A DNA stretch of 64,000 bases from VKMB-3413 sp041027365 (GTDB taxonomy: Bacteria > Pseudomonadota > Alphaproteobacteria > Rhizobiales > Rhizobiaceae): assembly GCF_041027365.1 (NCBI RefSeq), contig NZ_JBFTEH010000005.1, positions 124,001 to 188,000 on the forward strand. Direction: 5' to 3'. A program made the position numbers and the translations under genes. The notes beneath the pieces were generated by a model. It saw only the letters and a program-made list of their open reading frames with translations. It had not been told where the DNA came from and ran no database searches. Of this stretch, positions 25,177 to 34,017 are shown piece by piece. Position 1 is the stretch's first letter, and the number at the start of each line of letters is the position of its first letter.

Positions 25177-25208
25177 AAAGACCGGCCGCTTGACAGTGGC
25201 CGGTCTTT
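25177..25208 (-). terminator. Rho-independent terminator of carD
   Basis: Arms AAAGACCGGCC (25177-25187) and GGCCGGTCTTT (25198-25208) pair perfectly over 11 bases with a ten-base loop; on the minus strand the stem runs into TTTTGTTTG. It lies 70 bases past the carD stop and separates that unit from rpoH. Confidence 0.88.
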
Positions 25209-25277
25209 ATCATGGTCGGGAGCCGATCGGCTGCGGGAAAAGCCGCCGTCGCGGGGCTGCCGGAGAGGCGATCGGCC

Positions 25278-25904
25278 TCAGGCGGCCTGTTCCTGCGCCG
25301 GCTCGGCCTCGGTCTCGGCGTCCGCGTCGGTTTCGGCGTCGTCGGCATCCGCCTCGGCTTCCGCGGTGGCGCCCTTCGGCAGGCGCTTCGGACCCTTGTT
25401 GAGGTTCACCTCGATCAGCCGCACGGCCTCGGTCTCGGACACCTCGTTGACGGCGGCGAGTTCGCGCGCCATCCGGCCGAGAGCGGCTTCATAGAGCTGG
25501 CGCTCGGAGTAGGACTGCTCCGGCTGGCTCTCGGCGCGATAGAGATCGCGCACCACCTCGGCGATCTGGATCAGGTCGCCGGAATTGATCTTGGCGTCGT
25601 ATTCCTGCGCGCGGCGGCTCCACATGGTCTTCTTGACCCGGGCGCGGCCCTGGACGACCTTCAGCGCACGTTCGACGAAATCGGTCTCGGAGAGTTTGCG
25701 CATGCCGACCGCATTGGCCTTGGCGACCGGCACCTTCAGCCGCATCTTGTCCTTCTCGAAATCGATGACGAAGAGCTCGAGCTTCATGCCCGCGACTTCC
25801 TGCTCTTCGATCGCGACGATCTGGCCGACGCCGTGGGCGGGGTAGACGATGCTTTCGCCGGTCTTGAAGCCCAGGCCGTTGGTCGCCTTCTTCTGACTGC
25901 TCAT
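25278..25904 (-). CDS. carD: CarD-family transcriptional regulator
   Basis: A 208-residue RNA-polymerase-binding protein that stabilises open complexes at rRNA and other promoters. The N-terminal RID/Tudor-like domain shows FKTGESIVYPAHGVGQIVAI and MKLELFVIDFEKDKMRLKVP; the helical C-terminal domain has MWSRRAQEYDAKINSGDLIQ and the conserved Trp. The last 35 residues are an Ala/Glu/Asp-rich acidic tail, longer than in minimal homologues and probably disordered. The nearest AGGGAG is 13 bases before the ATG, so initiation may be weak. It follows the ferredoxin gene, the conserved rhizobial order. Confidence 0.93.
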   Translation of the reverse strand: MSSQKKATNGLGFKTGESIVYPAHGVGQIVAIEEQEVAGMKLELFVIDFEKDKMRLKVPVAKANAVGMRKLSETDFVERALKVVQGRARVKKTMWSRRAQEYDAKINSGDLIQIAEVVRDLYRAESQPEQSYSERQLYEAALGRMARELAAVNEVSETEAVRLIEVNLNKGPKRLPKGATAEAEADADDAETDADAETEAEPAQEQAA

Positions 25905-26351
25905 ACGCTTTTTCTAACTCCCTGTTGTGCCCAGCCGCGAGGGAAGCTAGACACGGGCAGCGACGCGGACGTCGCCGATTTGGACGGCCCTGCGGGGGTC
26001 GTCTGACCGCAGTCGGTGGGTCTGTCTCGCCCGATCCTGCATCCGGGCCGCATGAAACGCTCGGCCCGGCGAGGAACCGCCAGTGACGTGGCGAAGAGGG
26101 AGACATCCTTTCGGAAACCCGTGGGCGCCGATGGGTGTGGCTCGCTTGCCACAGCGCCCGACTGTGTCACCGATACTACACGAGCCTGCCGAAAAATTCA
26201 AGTTTTTCCGGCACCTGACGCGATGGTGCGACGCAACGACCTCGCCGCGCAGAATCTATCCGTGATGTCGGCGTGGACGCGGGGCAGCCCTGTCGGCCCG
26301 CCGGGCGATCCGGCTGGCGCGACGGGCGGTTCGCCGTCCGCGAGAGAGCGA
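25905..26351. other. 447-base intergenic region between fdxA and carD
   Basis: No gene is seen. A bulged hairpin GCCGAAAAA / TTTTTCCGGC (26188-26212) may end the ferredoxin transcript. The remainder should hold the carD promoter, but no clear sigma-70 match stands out. Plus-strand frames here are antisense shadows. Confidence 0.5.
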
Positions 26352-26690
26352 TCAGTCGCCCTGACCGGGCTCCGGGGAGAAATATTTCTCGAACTTGCCG
26401 TCCTGACCGTCGAATTCCTTGGCGTCCGCCGGCGCATCGCGCTTGATCGTGATGTTCGGCCACTTGTCGGCATACTCGGCATTGACCTGCAGCCACTTGT
26501 CGAGGCCGGGCTCGGTGTCGGGCTTGATCGCCTCGGCGGGGCACTCCGGTTCGCAGACGCCGCAGTCGATGCACTCGTCGGGATGGATGACGAGCATGTT
26601 GTCGCCTTCGTAGAAGCAGTCGACCGGGCAGACCTCCACGCAATCCATATATTTGCAGCGAATGCAGTTGTCGGTCACCACATAGGTCAT
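26352..26690 (-). CDS. fdxA: 7Fe ferredoxin (3Fe-4S/4Fe-4S)
   Basis: A 112-residue electron carrier of the FdI type. Cysteines at 9, 12, 17, 21, 25 and 40, 43, 46, 50 fit the arrangement in which C9, C17 and C50 hold a 3Fe-4S cluster and C21, C40, C43 and C46 a 4Fe-4S cluster. Motifs are NCIRCKYMDCVEVCPVDC and ECIDCGVCEPECPAEAI. The C-terminal extension with WPNITIKRDAPADAKEFDG is typical of the alphaproteobacterial type. It lies between the S4 protein and carD in the conserved block. Confidence 0.96.
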   Translation of the reverse strand: MTYVVTDNCIRCKYMDCVEVCPVDCFYEGDNMLVIHPDECIDCGVCEPECPAEAIKPDTEPGLDKWLQVNAEYADKWPNITIKRDAPADAKEFDGQDGKFEKYFSPEPGQGD

Positions 26691-26877
26691 GACGGGTCCT
26701 TACGTCTCGCGAACCCTGCCGAAGGTCCGCCTCTTCCGCCCGGCCACGTTGCGATGCGAAACGCCGGGCCGGTCCACTGAACTGTCGACCTAGCCACTCC
26801 GCAAAGGCCTTGCAAGCGCAAAGCTTGCTGCCTGAACCGCGCCCCGGGCAAAGATTTTGCGTGGCTGGGCGGCGCCC

Positions 26878-27333
26878 TCAGCCGAAGGGGCCGCCCTTCA
26901 GTTTTTGCAGCGCCTTCCGGTCGTGCTTGCTCGGGCGGCCTTCCGGAGCCGGTGCCGGAACATTCGCGGCAAGTCCGGACGCAGCGCTCCCGCCGCTGCC
27001 GTCAGCCGTCCCTGACCCTGTCGCGGCCGCGCCCTCCGCCGGCGTCGTCATGTCCTGATAGAGCGTGGCGGCCTCGCTGGCCGGCCCGCGCCGCGTCCCC
27101 GGGTCGAGGACCTTGAGGACGCGCACGCGTCCCCCGAGCGACAGCGTCAGCACATCGCCCGGCCGCACGATCCGCGCGGCGTTGTCGGTCTTCTCGCGAT
27201 TGATCCGCACGGCGCCCGACTGGACGAGCTTCTGGGCGAGCGTTCGCGACTTCGCGACCCTCGCGAAGAAGAGCCATCGATCGACGCGCTGGCCACCGCC
27301 GGGCGCCGAAGCGGGGAGCGGCTTATCGGCCAA
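26878..27333 (-). CDS. S4-domain RNA-binding protein (HslR-like)
   Basis: A 151-residue protein with an N-terminal S4 RNA-binding domain: RVDRWLFFARVAKSRTLAQK, LVQSGAVRINREKTDNAARI and RPGDVLTLSLGGRVRVLKVL. HslR relatives bind stalled 50S subunits carrying nascent chains. The C-terminal third is Ala/Gly/Pro-rich and ends in a basic patch (PEGRPSKHDRKALQKLKGG). The ATG overlaps the helicase gene by 11 bases, so the two are translationally coupled, suggesting a shared role in RNA or ribosome handling. Confidence 0.9.
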   Translation of the reverse strand: MADKPLPASAPGGGQRVDRWLFFARVAKSRTLAQKLVQSGAVRINREKTDNAARIVRPGDVLTLSLGGRVRVLKVLDPGTRRGPASEAATLYQDMTTPAEGAAATGSGTADGSGGSAASGLAANVPAPAPEGRPSKHDRKALQKLKGGPFG

Positions 27334-30300
27334 GCTTCTCCTTCAGCGCCGCGAGCTTGGCGAAGGGCGAGTCCGGATCGACGCGCTGCGGCTTGTCCGG
27401 CCGCCGCGGCGCCTGATCCCTGCGCTCGTCGCGATCCTTGAAGTCCTTCTGCGGCCGGCCCTTGCCCTTCGGGCCGCCCTTGCCGAAGCGTGCCTGGCGC
27501 TCGTCGTGGCCGCCGCGCTCGTCGCCGCCCCGGCCCCGGCCGGACCGCTGCTGCGGCCGATCCTCTTGGCTACCCTGCTCGCCGCCCCGGCCGAAGCGCT
27601 GCGACCGGTCGCCGGAGCCGGACCGCTCGTTCGCGCCGGCCTGCCCGTCGAACGACCTGCGCCCCCGCCGGCCGCCGTGGCGCTGCTGATTCTCCCGGCG
27701 ATCGCCGCCGCGATGCGGCCGCCAGACCTGGATGATCCGCGGCTCCTCCGGCGCGTCCGCCGCCTCGGGCGCAGAAGCCTCGGCCGCAGGCGCTGCGGCC
27801 GGCTCGGCGTCCGCCGTGGCCGACGCTTCGGGCGTCGAGGCGGCGGTCGGCTCGGACGCGGCCTCGCCGCCTTCGGCGCCGATATCCGTCTTCTGCGTGG
27901 TCGGCTCTTCCGGCTCCGCGGCAACGGCCGTCTCATCGGCGGCTTGCGGCGCAGCGTTCTCCGCCTGCGCCGAGGCTTCGACGACCTCCGGCACGACCGG
28001 CGCGACGCCGGCTTCCGCGACCGCCTCGGATTCCGCTCCGTCCGACGCTGCCGGATCCCCGGCGGGCGCCGCGGTCTCGGGCGCCGCGTCCTGCCCGGCT
28101 TCGGCCGGTGCAGCGCCATCGGCTTCCGCCGGCTGCGGCGCCTCGGCGCCCGCGGCCGCTTCCGCAGCCTTGCGCGCGGCCTCGGCCTTGGCGGCTTCCG
28201 CCGCGGCCGCCGCCTCGGCGTCGAGCCGCTTCAGCTCCGATTCGACGGCGCCGGCATCCATGCCCTGCGGCCGGTAGCCGAGACCCTTCAGGATCTCGTC
28301 CATGTCCTCGGCGGTGGCGCCGAGGATCGACATCATCGCCGGCGTCACCAGGAACTGCGCACCGTTGTAGCCGCCCTCGGGCCGCTTCCCGGTGCCGGGC
28401 TTCCAGGCGAGCGCCGGCCGGATGAGGTCGGCGAGCCGCTCCAGGATGTCGACGCGCACGGCGCGCCGCCCGAGAAGGCGGTAGCCGGCCAGCGCGTAGA
28501 ACACCGGATCGAAGCTCGTATCGGCGACGGCCGAGGTGCGGCCGGTCGACAGAAGATGCGTCACCTCGCCATAGCCCGGCCGGTCGCGCCCGTCGTTCGC
28601 GACGCCCCACAGCAGCGTCAGGAGGCTCGCCGGCGCCGGCTTGATCAGCGTCGGGACGAAGATGTGGTAGGCGCCGAAGCGCACGCCGCAGCGCCGAAGC
28701 GCCGCGCGCGAGGCCTGGTCCAGCGCGCGCACCTCCTCGGCGACGTCGCGGCGCTGCAGAAGCCCGAAATTCTCCATCAGCCGGAAGGCGAGGCCCCGCG
28801 CCGTCCCCTCCAGGCCTTCCGCGACCTTGAGGTCGAGCAAGGGCTTCAGGATCGTCGAGACCTGATAGGTCAGGAAGCGCTCGGCGCGGGCGGCGACGCT
28901 GTCGCGCGCCGGACCGGTCAGCTGCTCGTCGGCGAGCAGCACGATCTTCGGCTTCAGCGGATCGTCGCTGGCGGACAGGCTGGCGACCGGCGCGCCGAGC
29001 CAGCGGATCAGTCCGTCCGAGGCGAGCGCGAGATCGCCGTTCGGCGCGTTGACGAAGCGTTCGGCGCGCTTGTCGAACTCGCCCGCCAGCGCCTTCTGCG
29101 CCGCGGCACGAACCGCCTTCGCGTCCGCCCCTTCCGCCTTGGTGTCCGGCGTGAACCGGAATCCCTGAAGTTCGCCAACGGGATGGCCCTCGACAACCAC
29201 CGTCCCGTCGCTGGCGATTTCGGCTTCCATGAATGCGTTCTCTCTCAGCCGCCTCATCAAGACGCTTGTCCTGCGGTCTACGAAGCGTTTCGTCAACCTG
29301 TCGTGCAGAGCGTCGGAAAGCCGGTCCTCGATGTCCCGCGTCTTTTCCTGCCAGTGTGTCGGATCGGCAAGCCAGGCGGGACGGTGCGAAATATACGTCC
29401 AGGTGCGGATCTCGGCGATGCGCTGAGACAGGGTGTCGAGGTCGCCGTCCGTGCGGTCGGCGCGGCGCACCTGCGAGGCCATGTAGTCTTCGGAGACGTG
29501 GCCGTTGTCGGCGATGTCGCCGTAGATGGAGGCGATGATCTCGGCGTGCTGGGCCGGCGCGATGCGGCGGTAGTCCGGCAGCTTGCAGGTCTCCCAGAGC
29601 AGCTCGACCTGCCGGCGTCCCTTCGCGCGATCGACGATCGCGGTGTCGCGCGACAGGAACTGCAGCGCCCGCTGGTCGACCGACGGCAAAGAACGCGTCA
29701 AGTCCTGGCTCGGCGGCGGCCGCTCCAGGCTCATGGTCAGCGCATCGATCGAGCCGAAGTCGAGATCGCCGTTGCGCCACTGCAGCACCTTGACCGGCGC
29801 GAAGCTGTGGGATTCCAGCGCCTCGACCAGTTCCTGCGGCAGCGGATCCACGCGCCCCGTCACGCCGAAGGTCCCGTCGCGCACGTGCCGCCCGGCACGG
29901 CCGGCGATCTGGCCGAACTCCGCCGGCGTCAGCTGGCGGTACTGGAAGCCGTCGAACTTCCAGTCCTGCGCGAAGGCGACGTGGTCGACGTCGAGGTTGA
30001 GGCCCATGCCGATCGCGTCGGTGGCAACCAGGAAGTCGACCTCGCCGGACTGGTAGAGCGCGACCTGGGCGTTGCGGGTGCGCGGGGACAGCGCGCCCAG
30101 CACGACCGCCGCCCCGCCGCGCTGGCGCCGGATCAGCTCGGCGATGGCATAGACCTCGTCGGCCGAGAAGGCGACGATGGCGCTGCGCCGCGGCAGCCGG
30201 GTGATCTTCTTGGAGCCGGCATAGACGAGGTTCGACAGCCGCGGCCGCGTCGTCGTCTGCGCCCCCTTCAGGAGACGCTGGAGCACGCCCTGCATGGTCG

Positions 30301-30712
30301 GCGCGCCGAGCAGCAGCGTCTCCTGCGTGCCGCGGGTGTTGAGGATGCGGTCGGTAAAGACGTGGCCCCGCTCGAGATCACTCGCGAGTTGCACCTCGTC
30401 GATGGCGGCAAAGGCGGTGCCGGGATTGCGCGGCATCGCCTCGACCGTGCAGACGAAATAGCGCGCGTTCGGCGGCTTGATCTTCTCCTCGCCGGTGATC
30501 AGCGCCACCGCGCCGACCCCGACCCGGTCGACGACCTTGCCGTACACCTCGCGCGCCAGCAGCCGCAGCGGCAGGCCGATCGTGCCGGACGAATGGGCGA
30601 TCATCCGCTCGATCGCGAGGAAGGTCTTGCCGGTATTGGTCGGCCCGAGGACGGCGGTGACATTGGTGCCGTCGAAGCGGATCGTGTCTGGGACGGGTCG
30701 AAGCTCGGTCAT
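27323..30712 (-). CDS. SUV3-like ATP-dependent RNA helicase with long disordered tail
   Basis: A 1129-residue superfamily-2 helicase related to mitochondrial SUV3. Walker A is GPTNTGKT (23-30), the DEVQ box is in FAAIDEVQLAS (105-108), and the second RecA domain has LVATDAIGMGLNLDVDHVAF and FGQIAGRAGRH. From about residue 700 the protein becomes Ala/Glu/Pro-rich, then, from about 980, Arg/Gly-rich (RGRGGDERGGHDERQARFGK), like an RGG RNA-binding tail. The tail is about a third of the length. Alphaproteobacteria carry this gene upstream of the S4/fdxA/carD block; a role in RNA turnover is inferred from SUV3. Confidence 0.9.
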   Translation of the reverse strand: MTELRPVPDTIRFDGTNVTAVLGPTNTGKTFLAIERMIAHSSGTIGLPLRLLAREVYGKVVDRVGVGAVALITGEEKIKPPNARYFVCTVEAMPRNPGTAFAAIDEVQLASDLERGHVFTDRILNTRGTQETLLLGAPTMQGVLQRLLKGAQTTTRPRLSNLVYAGSKKITRLPRRSAIVAFSADEVYAIAELIRRQRGGAAVVLGALSPRTRNAQVALYQSGEVDFLVATDAIGMGLNLDVDHVAFAQDWKFDGFQYRQLTPAEFGQIAGRAGRHVRDGTFGVTGRVDPLPQELVEALESHSFAPVKVLQWRNGDLDFGSIDALTMSLERPPPSQDLTRSLPSVDQRALQFLSRDTAIVDRAKGRRQVELLWETCKLPDYRRIAPAQHAEIIASIYGDIADNGHVSEDYMASQVRRADRTDGDLDTLSQRIAEIRTWTYISHRPAWLADPTHWQEKTRDIEDRLSDALHDRLTKRFVDRRTSVLMRRLRENAFMEAEIASDGTVVVEGHPVGELQGFRFTPDTKAEGADAKAVRAAAQKALAGEFDKRAERFVNAPNGDLALASDGLIRWLGAPVASLSASDDPLKPKIVLLADEQLTGPARDSVAARAERFLTYQVSTILKPLLDLKVAEGLEGTARGLAFRLMENFGLLQRRDVAEEVRALDQASRAALRRCGVRFGAYHIFVPTLIKPAPASLLTLLWGVANDGRDRPGYGEVTHLLSTGRTSAVADTSFDPVFYALAGYRLLGRRAVRVDILERLADLIRPALAWKPGTGKRPEGGYNGAQFLVTPAMMSILGATAEDMDEILKGLGYRPQGMDAGAVESELKRLDAEAAAAAEAAKAEAARKAAEAAAGAEAPQPAEADGAAPAEAGQDAAPETAAPAGDPAASDGAESEAVAEAGVAPVVPEVVEASAQAENAAPQAADETAVAAEPEEPTTQKTDIGAEGGEAASEPTAASTPEASATADAEPAAAPAAEASAPEAADAPEEPRIIQVWRPHRGGDRRENQQRHGGRRGRRSFDGQAGANERSGSGDRSQRFGRGGEQGSQEDRPQQRSGRGRGGDERGGHDERQARFGKGGPKGKGRPQKDFKDRDERRDQAPRRPDKPQRVDPDSPFAKLAALKEKLGR

Positions 30713-30893
30713 GCGTCCCGTCTAGATGGGATACCCGTCACCGTTGGAAAAGGTTTTCCGGCGATTCGCAAGACGCGCCACACGGTTATCGGCTTGGCAA
30801 CCTCGCGCTGGTAGGACTTCCACGCCGACCGGCAAATCCAACGGCTCGGCCAGAAGACTGGTCACGGCGGCAAGTGGAAAGGACGGAAGCTCA

Positions 30894-32189
30894 TTGCGGA
30901 AGGCCGTCATCCTCGGAGCCTACGGGCTGATCGGCTCGGCCTGCCTTCGCGCCGTGAAGGCGGACGGATTCGCCGTGACCGGCGTCGGCCGCTCCAAGGC
31001 CGCCGCAATGCGCTGCGACCCGCACGCACCGTGGATCCTGCTCGATATCGCCGCGGCGACGGTCCGGGACTGGCGCACGGTCTTCCAAGACGCCGACGTC
31101 GTCGTGAACGCCTCGGGAGCGTTGCAGACGGGCGCACGAGACAGTCTCGCCGCCATTCACGACGTGGCGATCGCTCGCATGCTCGAAGCGCTGGCGGGCA
31201 GCAGGACCCGATTCATCCAGATATCCGCCGCCGGCGTCTCGCCCGATGCCGGCACCGAGTTCTTCCGTTCCAAGGCGCGGGGCGATGCTCGGATCATGGC
31301 CTCCGGTCACGACTGGATCATCCTGCGGCCGACGCTGGTGGTGAGCACCGAGGCCTATGGCGGGACGGCGCTACTGCGCGCCGCAGCAGCGGTCCCGCTG
31401 GTCTGCGCGAAGGTGCTTGCCGACAGCCCGATCCAGACGGTGTGGGTGGAGGACCTAGCCGCAGCGGTTCTCCAGGCGGCGCGGGGCGGGATTGCCGCCA
31501 GAACGCTCGCCGACATCACCGAACGTCAGGCCCGGTCTTTCGCCGAGACGCTCCGGATGGTCCGGGCGTGGCAGGGATTTCCGCCCTGGCGCTTCACCGT
31601 TTCCATCCCGCGCCCGCTCCTGCGCGCGGCAGCCCGCATCGCCGACGCGACCGGCTGGCTCGGCTGGCGCTCGCCGCTACGCACGAACGCGATCCGGTCG
31701 CTGGAGGACGGCATCACCGGCGACGCGGCGACGTGGGAAGCTGCCGGCGGATCGCCATGCCGCTCGCTGCCCGAGACCCTGGCGGAAATTCCGGCGACGG
31801 CACAGGAGCGCTGGTTCGCGCGGCTGACGCTCCTCGGCCCGGTGGCAATCGGGACGCTGTCTCTCTTCTGGGTCCTGTCGGGTCTTCTCGGATTCGCCGA
31901 GAGCGGCCCGGCCGAAGCGCTGCTGACGGAGCGGGGCCTCGGATCCGGGCCGGCCGCAGCCGCCGTTCTCGGAGGGTCGCTGATCGACCTCCTCCTCGGC
32001 CTCGCCATCCTTTACCGCCCTTTGTCGCGCTTTGCCTGTCTCGGCATGGTCGCCGTGTCCGTCGCCTATCTCCTCGGCGCGACCCTTTTTGCCGCGGATC
32101 TCTGGTCGGACCCGCTCGGGCCGCTCGTCAAGGTGCTGCCGGGGATCGTCCTCGCGCTCGTCGCAGCCGCGCTTCTGGACGAGCGATGA
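30894..32189 (+). CDS. NAD(P)-binding SDR protein fused to a DoxX-like membrane domain
   Basis: A 431-residue protein. Residues 1-290 are an atypical SDR/NAD-dependent epimerase-like Rossmann domain (VILGAYGLIGSA with GxxGxxG at 8-14, then VVVNASGALQ and IQISAAGVSPDAG). Residues 310-430 are a membrane domain with about four hydrophobic segments (VAIGTLSLFWVLSGLLGFAE, LGGSLIDLLLGLAILYRPLS) of the DoxX-like kind. Start TTG 30894 is chosen because GGACGGAAG precedes it and the Rossmann strand begins there; the longer frame has no homologous character. It is coupled to the DUF2269 gene by ATGA. Confidence 0.82.
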   Translation: MRKAVILGAYGLIGSACLRAVKADGFAVTGVGRSKAAAMRCDPHAPWILLDIAAATVRDWRTVFQDADVVVNASGALQTGARDSLAAIHDVAIARMLEALAGSRTRFIQISAAGVSPDAGTEFFRSKARGDARIMASGHDWIILRPTLVVSTEAYGGTALLRAAAAVPLVCAKVLADSPIQTVWVEDLAAAVLQAARGGIAARTLADITERQARSFAETLRMVRAWQGFPPWRFTVSIPRPLLRAAARIADATGWLGWRSPLRTNAIRSLEDGITGDAATWEAAGGSPCRSLPETLAEIPATAQERWFARLTLLGPVAIGTLSLFWVLSGLLGFAESGPAEALLTERGLGSGPAAAAVLGGSLIDLLLGLAILYRPLSRFACLGMVAVSVAYLLGATLFAADLWSDPLGPLVKVLPGIVLALVAAALLDER

Positions 32190-32653
32190 GCGTCCAGATC
32201 CTGCTCTTTCTGCATATCGTCGGCGCCTGCGTCCTGCTCGGCACCGGGGCCGGCATCGCCTTCTTCATGGTGGTCTCGAACCGCAGCCGCGATCCGGCCC
32301 TGATCGCGCACACGGCCGGCATCGTCGTTCTCGCCGACACCGTCTTCACCGCGACGGCGGCGGCGGTGCAGCCCGTCACCGGCGCACTCCTGGCGCGAGA
32401 GATCGGCTGGCCGCTGGGCCAGGGCTGGGTGCTCGCCTCGCTCGGGCTCTACGTCTTCGTCGGTCTGTTCTGGCTGCCCGTCGTCGCCATGCAGATCCGG
32501 CTGCGGCGCCTGGCGGCCGAGGCGCGCGACGCGGGGTTGCCGCTGCCGCCGGCATATCACCGGCTCTACCGGATGTGGTTCGCCTTCGGCTTCCCGGCCT
32601 TCGCAGCCGTGCTCGCCATCGTCTGGCTCATGATCGCCAAGCCGGACATCTGA
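32186..32653 (+). CDS. DUF2269-family membrane protein
   Basis: A 155-residue integral membrane protein with four hydrophobic segments (VQILLFLHIVGACVLLGTGA; a second near 45-65; LGLYVFVGLFWLPVVAMQIR; FAFGFPAFAAVLAIVWLMIA). The His in the first helix and the layout fit DUF2269. The ATG overlaps the stop of the SDR-DoxX gene. The pair recurs in bacteria and may form one membrane redox or biosynthetic unit, but no reaction is established for it. Confidence 0.8.
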   Translation: MSVQILLFLHIVGACVLLGTGAGIAFFMVVSNRSRDPALIAHTAGIVVLADTVFTATAAAVQPVTGALLAREIGWPLGQGWVLASLGLYVFVGLFWLPVVAMQIRLRRLAAEARDAGLPLPPAYHRLYRMWFAFGFPAFAAVLAIVWLMIAKPDI

Positions 32654-32690
32654 CCGCGCCGCCATTCCGCATCGGGCAACTGTCGGTGTT

Positions 32691-33233
32691 TCAGCCGGCC
32701 GACTTGCCGTTGGAGCTGCCGGCCAGCATGTCGAAGGCGAAGGGGACACCGTCGCCCTCCTCGCGCCGGCGCAGCGTCGCGCGGCCGGGCACAAAGCGGG
32801 CGGCACAGGCCGCGACGAGTTCGCCTCGAAGCGACAGGGCGGCGTCGAAGCGCTGCAGCACCAAGCGGTTCGGATCGGCCGGGTGCCGGCAGCATGGGAC
32901 GGCCGCGCCCGCCGCCTCTACCGGCGACAGCAGCGTCGCAAGGATGCCGATCGCGACCGCCGGCGCCCGCCGCACGCCCTGCAGCCCGTGGATCAGAAGC
33001 CGCGCATCCTCGGGCAGCTTCGCGACGAAGCCGAGGATCGCCGAGACCTGTTCGGCCGTCGGCGCGCCTGCCGCATCCTCCGCCTCCACGTCCTCGAATT
33101 CGACGATCAGGTGCCGGCCCTCGGGCAGGTCCTTCGGCCCGAGATAGGACTTGTCCGGCGACTTGATCGAGATGACGTCGCTCGGCGAAAGCTCGGAAAA
33201 CATCCGCCGCGCCTCGGACTGGCCGCAGATCAT
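32691..33233 (-). CDS. Tyrosine-phosphatase-like protein lacking the catalytic cysteine
   Basis: A 180-residue protein with the layout of the small tyrosine/dual-specificity phosphatase family of alphaproteobacteria: an N-terminal beta region (DVISIKSPDKSYLGPKDLPE), HLIVEFEDVE, helix, then a P-loop. In the active site HC(X5)R the stretch is IHGLQGVRRAPAVA: His82 and Arg89 are kept but Cys83 is Gly and the following Ser is Ala90. The enzyme should therefore be inactive. ATG 33233 is preferred over 33404 because the extension is Arg-rich and non-homologous. It may be a pseudophosphatase or a decaying gene. Confidence 0.7.
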   Translation of the reverse strand: MICGQSEARRMFSELSPSDVISIKSPDKSYLGPKDLPEGRHLIVEFEDVEAEDAAGAPTAEQVSAILGFVAKLPEDARLLIHGLQGVRRAPAVAIGILATLLSPVEAAGAAVPCCRHPADPNRLVLQRFDAALSLRGELVAACAARFVPGRATLRRREEGDGVPFAFDMLAGSSNGKSAG

Positions 33234-33499
33234 CAGCCGGCCGGGCCAGCCATTCGGATGCCGGCCCGGATCGCCGGCGGCACGAAACGCTTGAACCAGA
33301 TCTGCCTCCTCTTGGTCGCGAGGGACTTGGACGCGTCGGCGGGACGGTGCTCGCCCGCCTCTCCTGCGCCCGGCTTTATGCACCCATCGCGCGCGGCACG
33401 CCACTCCCGCGTTCGGGTGCGAACGCCTCCCGCAGCAGAGCCGAGGCGGGCCCGTAGCGGGGTTTCGACGGCGCGCAGGCTTCCGTCCTCCGCCGGTGC

Positions 33500-33649
33500 C
33501 AGAGGCATTCGTTAAAATTCTTCGAATCGTCCGAACTTTTTTCGGAACCCCTCTTCATCCCGCGCATTATCGAGGCACCCCCAAGCGATCATCCCCCTCG
33601 ATCGCAAATGCAGTCGGAAAAGGGCAGCTTCCCCCTCGCTGCCCTTTTT
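33500..33649 (+). ncRNA. Candidate small RNA ending at an orphan terminator
   Basis: No protein gene lies on the plus strand between 32653 and the tRNA at 33817, yet an excellent rho-independent terminator sits at 33618-33649. A smaller inverted pair TCCGAA/TTCGGA lies near 33530-33546. A short transcript from about 33500 would fit, but no promoter is clear. This is an inference from the orphan terminator. Confidence 0.3.
33618..33649 (+). terminator. Strong rho-independent terminator
   Basis: Arms AAAAGGGCAGC (33618-33628) and GCTGCCCTTTT (33638-33648) are perfectly complementary over 11 bases with a nine-base loop, and the 3' arm runs into TTTTTC. No gene on either strand ends here, so its transcript is unassigned. 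Confidence 0.88.
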
Positions 33650-33816
33650 CGCATTTCAGGGTCGCCTTCTCCGGAAGAGCTCTGCCAGCAGGTTTTCCAG
33701 AGCCCTGATCAGCGCCATAGCGCCGCGCGACCTCTCCTCCGAGCGGACAGACCGGCTCGCGGACAGCCCGATTTTCCGCTGCAACGCGGTCCGCAATATG
33801 CTATGCAGCGCCCCGC

Positions 33817-33891
33817 GCCGGTTTAGCTCAGCGGTAGAGCAGCGGTTTTGTAAACCGAAGGTCGGGGGTTCAATCCCCTCAACCGGCACCA
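33817..33891 (+). tRNA. tRNA-Thr(TGT)
   Basis: A 75-base cloverleaf with CCA encoded: acceptor GCCGGTT/AACCGGC, D-arm GCTC...GAGC, anticodon loop TTTGTAA (anticodon TGT) and T-arm GGGGG-TTCAATC-CCCTC region. The anticodon stem has one G-A at its base, which is tolerated. Open frames reading through it are spurious. Confidence 0.97.
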
Positions 33892-34017
33892 ACGAAATCA
33901 GGTGCTTCGACCGCATCGTCCCGGCTCGATGTCGCGTGAATCTCGCAGAGGATCGCTTGATTTCCGGCCGCTTCCTGCGACACTCGCCCTTGTGGTGCGG
34001 CACGGGAGGTGGGCGGA

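Noticed and set aside
27065..30814. A 1249-codon plus-strand frame opposite the helicase gene
   Set aside because: It mirrors the codons of the minus-strand helicase, which has clear Walker and DEVQ motifs; the plus frame has no recognisable domain and is Arg/Leu-rich as GC-rich shadows are.
33545..33569. GGAAC-N16-CATT resembling an EcfG promoter
   Set aside because: The -10 part is CATT, not CGTT, and no gene follows on the plus strand; the match is weak.
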